From contig CAJZBQ010000018.1 of the NCBI GenBank assembly GCA_914767885.1, forward strand, positions 992,001 through 1,056,000: 64,000 nt of DNA, given 5' to 3'. This document shows positions 54,709 to 64,000 of this stretch, piece after piece; position 1 is the stretch's first letter; the number at the start of each line of letters is the position of its first letter. This DNA comes from Blepharisma stoltei (taxonomy: Eukaryota > Ciliophora > Heterotrichea > Heterotrichida > Blepharismidae). The notes beneath the pieces were generated by a model, which saw only the letters and a program-made list of their open reading frames with translations, made no database searches and was not told the origin of the DNA. The position numbers and the translations under genes were made by a program.

Positions 54709-56311
54709 TTAACACCAGTTTAATTCTGGTGGCTTTGTTGAGAATTCAGCAAAGCGTTTATTAGCTGGATTGTCCCATATTGATGTAGATCTCTGTCTCG
54801 GCATATTTTCCACATTGTTCAGTGGAAACGAAGGAGTTTGATTCCCATTTGAAATATCTTCAATTAGTATTTCATCTGATCTTTGAATAGCTTGGGAAAG
54901 GCTTTTTCTCTTTTCTGCTCCTGAAAGAAGCCCTGTTTTGGAATTTTCGGTCCAAAAAGTCCAGGGCTCTTCATTTTCTTTATATGATTTTCTTAATAGT
55001 GGGTTAACATTTTTCTTACTTCTATCTTCGAGTCTGTTTCTGTCAGTAAAATCAATGCTACAAGAAACCTTTGAGGAAGCTACTAGTTTACCTTCTGGTT
55101 CATAGCTTTTTCTTTCATTAATTTCTTCATTAGAAAATCTGTTATTTTTTACGCTATTTACTACATTTTGAAATGCCTCACACCACTTTTCATATTCTGT
55201 ACTATTTTCGCAATAAAGTGTATATATTTTGGAGGTAGTTTCTACTTTAAACGAAAATCTTCAGTCGGATAGTTCAATATTATCTAGATCTCGAACAAAA
55301 TTAGTGATTTCATTAAGGGAATGATGCTTTATTGCGTGTCTTCACACGAGGTCTACTCCATAACGACTATTTTTTTTTGGCCTATTTGTTTTTGGCCTAA
55401 TTTTTTTTGGGCCTATTTTTTTTGACCTAATTTTTTTTGGCCTATTTTTTTTTGGCCTATTTTTTATGGCCTATTTCATGACGACTATTTTTTTTGGCCT
55501 ATTGTTTTGGCCTATTTTTTTTTGGCCTAATATTTTTTGGCCTATTTTTTTTCGGCCTATTTTTTTTTTGGTCTATTTTTCTTTGGCCTATATTTTTTTG
55601 GCCTATTTTTTTTTGGCCTATTTTTTTTTTGGCCTATTTTTTTTGGCCTATTTTTTTTTGGTCTATTTTTTTTTATCTCGAGGATAATTCATGAAGCTGC
55701 TTAGAGACTAAATAATTATTGGGTAACGGATGTATTTCCTTACACAATTAATATTGAGTAAATTAAGTGGAAAAATCCTAATTAAATTTAAAATTCTCGA
55801 AATTTAAAAAAGCAATGAATTAGCATTCATGGAGTAAGAGATCTGTTAAAGGTGTATTTTATGTTGATAAAATTGTTTAAAATGCATTAAAAATTATATC
55901 AAAATCATTAGTATGAAATTAGGCCCAAATATTAGTAAAAAATAGCTAAAAAATGGCCAAAAAAAGTCAAAAAAAATAGGTCAAAAAAAATAGGCCAAAA
56001 AAAAATAGGCCAAAAAAAAAATAGGCCAAAAACAAATAGGCCAAAAAAAAATAGGCCAAAAAAAATAGGCCAAAAAAAATAGGCCAAAAAAAAAAGTCTT
56101 TCCTCGTGTGAAGGAACCGCTTTATTGGAATCGGCTTGGTGCTATTTTTACAATAATAAAACTTACTTGCTGCTATGTCAAGAACGAACCAGCGCTTAGT
56201 AAATTTGCTAACAAATCTTATTAATGCGCGGTCATTTTTAAGCTTCTTTAGGTATCCTTGGACTAGTTTTGGTGTTTCCTCTGAAGCTGGCTGTTGGTTT
56301 TGAAATTCCAT
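54709..56311 (-). CDS. PH-domain protein, split by a minisatellite IES
   Basis: A 269-residue protein. It starts MEFQNQQPASEETPKLVQGY. The PH domain spans about 17-125: VQGYLKKLKNDRALIRFVSK, KRWFVLDIAASKFYYC, then (after excision) KPIPIKHHSLNEITNFVRDL, FSFKVETTSKIYTLYCENST and YEKWCEAFQNVV with the closing conserved Trp. PH domains bind phosphoinositides or proteins at membranes. The rest is polar (WTFWTENSKTG, ending ELNWC). Removing 793 bp leaves 810 nt, 270 codons. UGA is Trp in SDWRFSF. Closely linked to SmG (divergent, 80 bp). Confidence 0.88.
55326..56118. mobile_element. 793-bp IES of inverted GGCCTA minisatellites, 9-bp direct repeat
   Basis: GCTTTATTG lies at 55326-55334 and 56119-56127. 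Next to it are inverted words CTTCACACGAGG (55340) and CCTCGTGTGAAG (56102). Inside the left arm about 20 copies of a T-rich unit containing GGCCTA fill 55366-55675; the right arm 55951-56094 has about ten inverted copies. The loop 55690-55940 is plain AT-rich DNA. Excision completes the PH domain exactly. Confidence 0.88.
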
Positions 56312-56391
56312 TTTAAAAATATGATAAGAAAGATTGTTAAAGTGTCTATACAAGGCAAAAAGTTCTGTAAGTGATTTCTTATAATTATAAT

Positions 56392-56631
56392 ATGGCTGCA
56401 AAGCAAGGGTACGGGCCAGATCTGAAAAAATATCTCAATTTGAATGTGGATATTAAGCTGAATGGAAATCGAAGAGTTTGTGGAGTACTACGAGGATATG
56501 ACCAACTTATGAATCTCGTATTAGAAAATGCATATGAAATCGCAGGCCCTATTAAAAGAGAAATCGGCTCAGCTTTTATCCGCGGTAATTCCGTAATAAT
56601 GTGGGAGTGCATCGATAAAGTAGTTTCCTAA
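56392..56631 (+). CDS. SNRPG: Small nuclear ribonucleoprotein G (SmG)
   Basis: A 79-residue Sm protein, the usual length. The Sm1 motif LKKYLNLNVDIKLNGNRRVC GVLRGYDQLMNLVLENA and Sm2 IGSAFIRGNSVIMWECID are complete; SmG-type GFDxxMN is here GYDQLMN. SmG is one of the seven ring proteins of spliceosomal snRNPs, fitting an intron-bearing genome. The ATG follows TATAAT-rich DNA. The stop TAA 56629-56631 is also the target duplication of the MITE that follows, so the gene is intact with or without excision. Confidence 0.95.
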   Translation: MAAKQGYGPDLKKYLNLNVDIKLNGNRRVCGVLRGYDQLMNLVLENAYEIAGPIKREIGSAFIRGNSVIMWECIDKVVS

Positions 56632-57012
56632 CTCCCCCCCCTCCGTGAGTGAACAAAAACATTAGAAAAATCGCTATTTTTTGCCCCAAAACCCACTCCG
56701 TGAGTGAACAAAAAATTTTTTTTAATAGAAAATTTTTTATTGAAAAAAATTTTTTTGATATATAAATGATAATTAGTATAATGAAATCTAGAGCTAATTC
56801 TGTTTAATTTTAAACGAATTGCTTTTTAAAACATAAATTTTACAAATTAAATTAATATTTGCTTTACAATTTTTGTGAATTAGGATTTTTTTAAATTTCG
56901 AAAGAAAACAAAAATTTTTTATAAAATTTATATATAAATTTTTTTTAAAAACAAAAATTAAACCCCCTCCGTGAGTGAACAAAATTTTTTGTTCACTCAC
57001 GGAGGGGGGGAG
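56629..57012 (+). mobile_element. MITE-A inserted exactly at the SmG stop codon, TSD TAA
   Basis: A 384-bp copy. TAA at 56629-56631 (the SmG stop) and 57013-57015. Full structure, with the end hairpin GAACAAAATTTTTTGTTC. The insertion leaves the reading frame and stop unchanged both before and after excision. Confidence 0.93.
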
Positions 57013-57095
57013 TAAGTCACAAATAAAATAAAATTCATCTTAAAAATACCTATTTTCTACATGATTTAGACGATTATTTAAATTTGTTGCCAAAA

Positions 57096-58580
57096 ATGGC
57101 CTGTAGCTTTGGCTTTCTCAAATTGTCACCTATATGGACATTGGTAATTTTGTCAACTATCAACATAATTCAGTATGTGGACAGAGGTGCACTCTCTTCT
57201 GTGGTTTCTAAGCTTGAAGATAAAGATGACGATGGTCTTGATTTAAGCTCAATTGAAGCTGGAGCCTTAGGGTCACTTTTTATGCTTGGCTATATGATTT
57301 CATCTCCTTTATTTGCCCACTTCGCACAATATATTCACCCATTGTTCTTGATGGCCATCGGACTTATTGTATGGATGGGAGCTGTGATTATGGCAGGACT
57401 GTCCAGATCATTCCTTCCACTTGCGATAGCTAGGTCAATCACTGGGGTCGGTGAAGCTTCAGTTGTGTGTTTGGCACCTCCTTATATCATGGATAATGCA
57501 CCAGCAGCTAAAAAAACACTGTGGTTAGCTGTATTTTATTCTGGGGTGCCGGTAGGGTATGCATTAGGATTTATATATGGAGCGTTGATTTCTAGTGTTT
57601 TTGGAGCATGGTGGTGGCCGTTTCTGATTGAAGGAGTTGCGATGGCTCCATTTGTGGTGATAGCAATAATTGCATATAAAGATCCATCTATGATAGTGAA
57701 GAAACATAATAAATTGATTCCAGATGGAGGCGATGGAGAAAAAATGTCGATGAAGGAACAAATATCTGTTTTGATGAAAACACCAATTTATGTTTTCTTG
57801 ATTTTAGGCTATGGGGCGTACGCTTTTACTATGGGAGGACTCTCATATTGGGTAAAATTTATATAGGGACCTGCCTACTTACACGATTTTTATGATTCAA
57901 GTGAAACAGTCGCTGCTTATTCCTTAGGAGGAATTACTGTAGCTTGTGGGCTGATAGCCACTTTTCTAGGATCCATGTATATGGACAAAAAGTCTCGGCC
58001 TTTTACACAACAAAAAGAAAGAGGCGAAATCACAGACGATGATTTAAGGGCAGCCAAAACACAGATTGGTTGCAAAATCTTATTTGTGGTGACTACAATT
58101 GGAGTTGCAATTGGGGTAGTTGGCGCTATTATCGCAGTCTATATCTTATTTATGATTACTTTAGCTGGAAGCGAGTTTTTCATTTTCTTAGGAACTGGGC
58201 CTGTAGGGATGGTGCTTATGAGCTGTGTTCCACCTGAGCTTAGAGGTCAAGCAAATGCAGTTGCTATATTTACTATGCACTTATTAGGTGATTTCCCTTC
58301 ACCATTCATTATTGGTGTTCTATTCGATTTAATTGGTGGATATTGGACTATGATTCTCCTCATCGCATGGCTTGGATGGGCTGCTATGATGTGGGGAACA
58401 TGCTTTAACCTTTCGGTAAATTTTATTTAGAGATGGAAAGATGAGCCATTTTGGTTTGCAATTAAAAATACATTTAAGAGAAGTGGCAAAGTCGGAGTTA
58501 AGGCAGAAGATGAGGTTTTGAATTTTAGAGATAGTAAAGATAGCACGAATACTAAAGAAAGCAAAGATTCTAAAATTTAA
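57096..58580 (+). CDS. MFS transporter, spinster (SPNS)-like
   Basis: A 484-residue protein with 12 likely membrane helices. Diagnostic stretches: QYVDRGALSSV near residue 25 (a feature of spinster and related MFS), LGSLFMLGYMISSPLFAHFA, GVGEASVVCLAPPYIMDNAP (SPNS GxGEA motif), and PPELRGQANAVAIFTMHLLGD. SPNS proteins export lysolipids or sphingosine-1-phosphate from lysosomes or cells. Two 15-nt introns lie at 57852-57866 and 58416-58430. The C-terminus is charged with an imperfect repeat of Asp-Ser-Lys (RDSKDSTNTKESKDSK). 1455 coding nt. Confidence 0.92.
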
Positions 58581-58636
58581 TTATAAATCATTTATATATA
58601 TGATTTCACTAATCTTATATTTATACTATAATCTTG

Positions 58637-61600
58637 TTATTTATTTAATCCATGCTTTTTCCTACATGCCTGGACATTCTCTTCATATTCTTCAGGGGTG
58701 ATGCTTAAGCTTCTGAAATCCAAGCTTTCAATAAAAGTAGCTGCACTTTGGAATTGCTGGAAAACAAAGCCTTTAAGCCCAATCATCTTGGTATGGTGCC
58801 TGAATTTTGAGATATAGTTTAAATTGGAGTACAGCCTTTGTGGCTTCGCTTTTAATACGACATAAATTATAATAGGCAAAGAGTCATCAGTGCCTACCCC
58901 GCCACTTCCAGAAGACATGAGTCCTAATACATTAACTATAATTGACATACAGCCTGCTAAACAATTAAGCTTATCTGAAGGAGCTCTGTAGGTGTCTATA
59001 GCTTCTAAGGCTTCTATCGCGAATTTCCACATGTCTTCATTTCTATTGGCTGGCTCTATATCCATATGTGCTGGCTTCACTCAGTCAAGCTCAAGAGTGC
59101 GGTTATAGAGGTTGGTGTCTTCTATAGAAGCCTTGCTAGGGAAGATATGGTTATACATATTGGAAGTTATGTGTTTCTCAATTTCGTCAACAGTGATTTC
59201 AGCGACTTCTTCACTGTTTCCTTCTTCTATAAGCACGTTTTTGACGAGGTTAATATAGTCGAAAAAGGCACCACCAACGTTGTAAGGGTCATCTTCTTTT
59301 TCTGTAGACTGGACTACTTGGTCTAGTTTCATGAATTTTTGATAAAACTCTTCAATAGACAACACATGAGTTTCCTCATTCGCCTGAGTCTTTAACTTCC
59401 TATTGTTTCCTAGCACAAAATCTCCAACTGCTGACAACTTAGAATGTGGGCACACAGACTGATGAAATACTTGCGTCGTATAATTTCCTCCGTCCTTAAG
59501 TGTCAGTAAACATGCAGGAATTACACCTTTTCTTATAAACGACAAAAAATATTTTTTCCTCTTCAGTGATTCTTGGACTTTTACTTCTTGTTTCATATCA
59601 TTTACATGTTTTTCCATAAAATTTATAGCTAAAAGTAGCAGCTTTTTATTTTTGTTGGCAATTTTTCTCCTGACTTGGAATCTTTCTTCGCATTCTTTTA
59701 GAAGAGTCGTAAAAAGCTTGCGAAAGTTATGGGATTTATATTCGTCTGGGACACATTTGAGGTAGGTGGCGAGAAATTGGGCTAAAAGCTTTAAGGGAAC
59801 ACCTTCTTGAGCAGCTGTTTTTTTATTTTCGAAGAGATAAGAAAACTGGATGACATATTCAGAAATGTCTTTAAGGGATCATTCTTTACTGAGATCAAAG
59901 AAAATGGACAAATCTAAGCATACTAGCAAATTTCTTGTTGCCTCCATAACTTTTGTTAAGAGTTTTATACCTTCAAAATCAGAATCTTTCGGGAAATTTG
60001 TGATGGATTTGTGAAGGTTAGCGACATAGCTGTTTTCCAAATCATTTTCGCCAAAATTTCGTTTGATAAAAAATAAATAAGGATTTTCATCATAATGCAA
60101 GCCAATTTCACTGACATATACATATTGGATTAATGCATCTGTTTCGTCAGCGTTTCTTATTGTTTTTGCGTATCTTAATAAGTCAGTTCATCCTCTTGAT
60201 ACTACCTCATCTTCATTTTCTTTGACAATTTTTGCTAAAAATTTAATATTTTCTAAAGCTAAAACAACAGTCGTGACCTTAAACTCTTTCATTTCGTTCA
60301 TGCTTTCTATCTGCTTTTTCGTTTTAGAATTAAAATTAAATGGAGACACCAAAGGTCTAGACAATCGGTTTTTGTAGTAATTGAACATGGTTTGATCTCC
60401 ATTGGAATTTGATATAAATGATGCTGTTGGAGAAGGTTTTCCTGGCTTTTTTCTTCCAGAAAAGCTCCCATCATCGAGAGTTAAGATTTCTCGAAAGAAA
60501 TCTTTCATATGAATTGATTCTTCAGCTATAAAATTGTTAATAGTTTCGTATTGAGGCTCATCAAATCTGCTTTCCTTGAAAATGTGCTTGAAAATAGTTC
60601 CTATCAGTTTTAAGTGATGAAGAGTGGTAGAATGAATTATAACGTTTTGAAGTAAACCATTTTTTATAGGATCAAAAATAGCTGGGATCCACCAAAATGT
60701 AAAAAGCATGTTCCCTAACAATGAAAACTTATCAGCCTCACTTACGCCTGGAACTAATACATCTATTAAATCGATCATTTTTTTGCATATCCCTCTAAGC
60801 CCATAAGGCATAGTTCTTACATTTTTATAAAGTGCTTGTAGAAGCTGCTTACACTGGCCTATAATAACTTGGCTTCTCCCTTCAATCAATTCTTTGACTT
60901 GGATATTTTGCAATGCTTCTTCATCAGTTACTTCTACAACAACAGGGCTTGCATCTTTTTGCTCAACTTTTACTTTCTTTTTTGACCCAAAAAGCGATTT
61001 TTTCTTCGGAGGTGATGGCTCTTCTCTTTGGAAGCTTTTTAGCCGTTCAGTCTCAATTTTATATATAAGCTTTGGGTCCAGTTTTAAGTCTTTAATCCTT
61101 TCTTGATCATGAATAATTTCTCTTACTCCCCCCCCCCCCCCTCCGTGAGCGAACAAAAAAATTTTGTTCACTCACGGAGGGGGGTTAATTTTTTTTTTTT
61201 AAAAAAAAAAATATATATATAATTTTTATAAAAAATATTGTTTTCGAAATTTAAAAAAATCCTAATTTGCAAAAATTGGGAAGCAAATATTAATTTAATT
61301 TGCAAAATTTATGTTTTAAAACGCAATTTGTTTTAAAATTAAACAGAATTAGCTCTAGATTTCATTATACTAATTATCACTTATATATCAAAATTTTTTT
61401 CCATTAAAATTTTTTCTATTAAAAAAAATTTTTGTTCGCTCACGGAGGGTGGGTTTTTAGTCAAAAAATGGTGATTTTTCTAATGGTTTTGTTCGCTCAC
61501 GGGGGGGGGGGGGAGTTAAAGGCTTTTTAAACACTAATTTCATATATTTCAATTGGTTTTTTCTTTTCATATAAAGGATCAGCATTTTTCGTAGCAATAG

Positions 61601-62119
61601 GTTTTCGTTTAAAAGATTTGAGACGTGGCCACTGCTGCTGAGTTCGGTGAGTTCTTCTTTGATGAGTCTATGAATTGCGTTTAAGAGCTCAAGCTCAGTG
61701 TTTTCTGGATGGACCAAGTCTAAGAAAAAGGAGTAGCTGAAGCTTTCTACTAATGAGTCAATGTTATCTTTTCTTTGACGGCACATAGAGCACACATAGG
61801 CGAATATATCAGGGTTATTTCTGATCTGAGTAACAAAGGCTTCGACGTAGTGATAATGGTCACCTAGAAATGCATGTGCGTCTGGGATTAAATGCTTCTT
61901 TTCGTTGGCCTGAATGGAAATTACGTTTTCGTGAAATTCTCTGACTTTTAATTGGTGCTCATAATACCCTCGGTGGAGGTCTTCAAGTTTTGAGAGCAGC
62001 TCTTTCTTTTCTATTTCGTCTGGCTATGCTTTACCATGGGACAGGCGCAGCTTTTCGTATTTTAAGCATTTCTGAAGGTAAGTTCAATCTTCAAAGGTTA
62101 CTTTTCCTTCACTATCCAT
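58637..62119 (-). CDS. RasGAP-VPS9 protein (GAPVD1/GAPex-5-like)
   Basis: A 1024-residue protein. The N-terminal third resembles a RasGAP-type helical domain (YSFFLDLVHPENTELELLNA, LLLRKMLILYMKRK). The C-terminus is a VPS9 domain: APSDKLNCLAGCMSIIVNVL, TDDSLPIIIYVVLKAKPQRL, YSNLNYISKFRH, AATFIESLDF. VPS9 domains activate Rab5, so the protein would couple endosome entry to Rab signalling. A 15-nt intron lies at 62020-62034. MITE 61123-61515 must be removed at residue 196 (VFKKPL joined to REIIHDQER). 3075 nt equals 1025 codons. UGA is Trp in FEDWTYL, SRGWTDL, SKEWSLK and ELDWVKP. The RasGAP half is the less certain part; VPS9 is firm. Confidence 0.9.
61123..61515 (-). mobile_element. MITE-A insertion (IES), TSD TTA
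   Basis: A 393-bp reverse copy. TTA lies at 61123-61125 and 61516-61518. All four motif copies are present. Excision restores KKPLREIIHDQE. It is closely similar (inverted) to 20763-21155, suggesting recent activity. Confidence 0.93.
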
Positions 62120-62489
62120 ATTATAAAGAGCTTATCAAAAGGATTATTTAAATATTATTTTTAATAGGATTATAAATTAAATATTAGCTCATCACAAAAA
62201 GACTATAGATATAGAGATCAGTTTTTTGGGAAATAAATTAATGGCGGTAAGTTCTAAAGGACTTTTCTAGCAATATATTATTTTATATAAGTATATTAAT
62301 AGATTTCCACAGTGTTTAAATTATTGAAATCCAATATTTTTATCTCTATATAAAGCATTTAGCCGCTATATTGAGACATTAACATTTTTTTAATTTATGG
62401 GAGGAGTAAGTTATAATAGGCTTCGTTATTAAAATTACAATTCGTTTTTGCTTGAGCTAAGAATAGAATAAAGAGAATAGCATGATTGG

Positions 62490-62795
62490 GCTGATGTCTC
62501 TCAATCTCCTTGTTAGAGCAGTATAGCGTTAGGCACATACCGTCTGCGGAAGCCTGTAAAGGGTCTATATGTACAATAATGGAGGCTTATTGCTGACCTT
62601 ACCTTTTCCAAAGATCTTCCATCCAAAGTAAAAGCTCATGCCCAAGGTTTGTACCTTGAGGCATGGTAAAAACCATACCTCGATATACGCAAGGCTATCC
62701 GTCTTTCTTCAGCTGATTTCCCCATCTGGGTGTTCCCTGCAGGTGCTGAGAAATTCGCCCCAAGAGGTCGAGTTGTCTTTTCACCATTTTAATGT
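62490..62795 (-). mobile_element. Retroposon-like element, minus orientation
   Basis: The minus-strand head ACATTAAAATGGTGAAAAG at 62795 is the same as the 10316 head. The body is GC-rich (AACTCGACCTCTTGG...). The left end near 62490 is vague and no target duplication is visible. It lies upstream of the GAPVD1-like gene. Confidence 0.6.
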
Positions 62796-62856
62796 ATATA
62801 TTATAAATCACTTTTAATTTATTGCTATAAAGAAAAAATTAATTTATATATTCTAC

Positions 62857-63500
62857 TTACAATATTAAATTCAATGAATTAAAAAGTATCTTTATCACTT
62901 TTAAAAGTTGGAAGGACTTCTTTTGAGAAATTATTACTTCAAAATTTGTCCCCAACCATTTTAAATAACGACTAAATAATAATTTTCTATCATTTTCTGT
63001 TGTTTGAATGCCAATTCTATAAAGATAATTTCTTAAATCATTATGATATTTTCTCCATCCCACCAATATAAGCTGGATTAAATTTGTCCATAATATTTCC
63101 TTCAGCAAGTGAGCTTAATTCAGCTTTTTTTCTTCAAATTTTTTTCAGAATAGAAATAGCTCCACTATTTTTCCTCAAACAGTCTACTGAAAAGTATCAA
63201 TCTTTTTCTTTTGTCATAAATAGAAAATCTTCATTATTCCGATTAATTCTGATTTTAAAGTTTCCATACTTAATTTTACTGCAAGACCTTGACTCCAAAT
63301 CTTCTAAACAAAATTCATAAATCACCGACTGATGGATTGATATCCAAATATTTTAAAAACTCCTCAAAATCTGAGATTGATAGTTCCCCTTGGCCATTTT
63401 TATCAATAAGATTAAAAAATTATCAGCAGAAAAACTTTAGCCATAGCAAGATTTTGCCGAAAATGCTCTATTCTTCTTTCACAAGTAAAAGTTGAAGGTT
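62857..63500 (-). pseudogene. Eroded EF-hand-type gene fragment
   Basis: On the minus strand an EF-hand-like loop with its second helix reads IDKNGQGELSISDFEEFLKY (near 63350-63410). In another frame follow KYGNFKIRINRNNEDFLFMT and KAELSSLAEGNIMDKF, then in a third YHNDLRNYLYRIGIQTTEND down to a stop at 62857. UGA as Trp helps but frame changes remain; no 15-nt intron fixes them. It could be a dead gene or a live gene with unplaced IESs. Confidence 0.4.
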
Positions 63501-64000
63501 TCAATTAGTGACAATTAGTGACAATCGCACCGGAATCTTTTCAAAAGAAAAAAAGTTACTTTTGAAGTACTAGAAGGTGAATCTTAATAGCTTGAACTTT
63601 CCATAGCATTTACACCTGTTCCTCAAGAGGGAAGTCTCAGAAAACAAATAATTAAATTTGTCTTTTAAAATTCCTTAGAAATGAACTCTTGAAGAGAAGA
63701 AATGATTCTCTCTCCAATGGTCTTTTCTAATCCTATAAGGTTTAGATTTCTAAAGAAAAAATTTTACATTGAAAAGAGTTTTAAGAAATTATAGAATATG
63801 ATACTAAATAGTGGCCGGCGTAAGTAGACAGCTCTCTCTTACTCAAAATAACTGCAGAATGAGAAGATTTGAAACTTCTTTTTCAATTGAAATTTTAGGA
63901 AACGAGCTTTTAGGATCTTCACATTTTTTTTAGAGAGCACAATAAAGAATCTTAATTTTTGGAAAGATCTTGGGAAAAGATGATATTTTAGATAAAAGGT
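63501..64000. other. Mixed non-coding DNA to window end
   Basis: A short tandem repeat (ATTAGTGACA, about 2.5 copies at 63505-63528) and scattered protein-like minus-strand words without a stable frame. Possibly the upstream part of the eroded EF-hand gene. No clear element ends. Confidence 0.3.

Noticed and set aside
55466-55694. Repetitive FGLFFLAYFF-type frames
   Set aside because: They are translations of the GGCCTA minisatellite in the IES, not membrane proteins.

Overview
Organism. The window reads as germline (micronuclear) DNA of a heterotrich ciliate, most likely Blepharisma. Three observations support this. First, nearly every gene only reads through if UGA is tryptophan, while UAA and UAG still stop. 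Second, 15 introns can be placed and all are tiny: fourteen of 15 nt and one of 16 nt, GT...AG. Third, many coding regions are cut by non-coding blocks flanked by direct repeats, and removing each block with one repeat copy restores a single open frame. Those blocks behave as internal eliminated sequences (IESs). The species name is inference; the code, introns and frame restoration are read directly.

Layout. 0.3-5.5 kb: an MFS transporter split by three insertions, a two-RRM protein, a small membrane protein and a SLC25 carrier. 6.6-14.5 kb: a MAP kinase split by two MITEs, small genes, a three-repeat Myb with a hairpin element at its 5' end, a kelch-like protein and a hypothetical protein. 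15.7-23.3 kb: a coiled-coil protein, a membrane RING protein split by a retroposon, a basic protein and a decaying row of Ras-like GTPases. 23.6-26 kb: mostly mobile elements. 25.8-31.1 kb: a WD40/pentapeptide-repeat gene and SDS22. 31.4-43.6 kb (minus strand): an 1175-residue protein built from five segments, an acidic protein, a 1251-residue SF1 helicase (TRANK1-like) carrying two retroposon blocks, and a 108-residue protein visible only under the UGA=Trp code. 43.8-54.7 kb: a coiled-coil protein, a RING protein, an XPR1/SYG1 phosphate exporter, a dead helicase fragment, a lipid-anchored ubiquitin-fold protein, ESCRT-II VPS22, two Rab GTPases and a secreted PI-PLC-X protein. 54.7-62.1 kb: a PH protein split by a 793-bp minisatellite IES, SmG, a spinster-like MFS transporter and a RasGAP/VPS9 (GAPVD1-like) protein. 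62.5-64 kb: a retroposon and an eroded EF-hand gene.

Mobile load. Two related MITE subfamilies, A (about 380-395 bp when full length) and B, both begin CTCCCC, end GGGGAG and sit between 3-bp TNA duplications. A third class is GC-rich, about 150-600 bp, with microsatellite tails and 11-18 bp target duplications (SINE-like). A fourth group is short IESs of 56-121 bp. Long palindromes and the GGCCTA minisatellite complete the set. Eleven split genes add up to an exact multiple of three after excision.

Functional theme. Endosomal traffic and lipid signalling genes cluster in the last 15 kb (VPS22, Rabs, PLC, PH, GAPVD1-like). I see no operon-like logic; genes lie on both strands with short AT-rich spacers, as expected for a ciliate.
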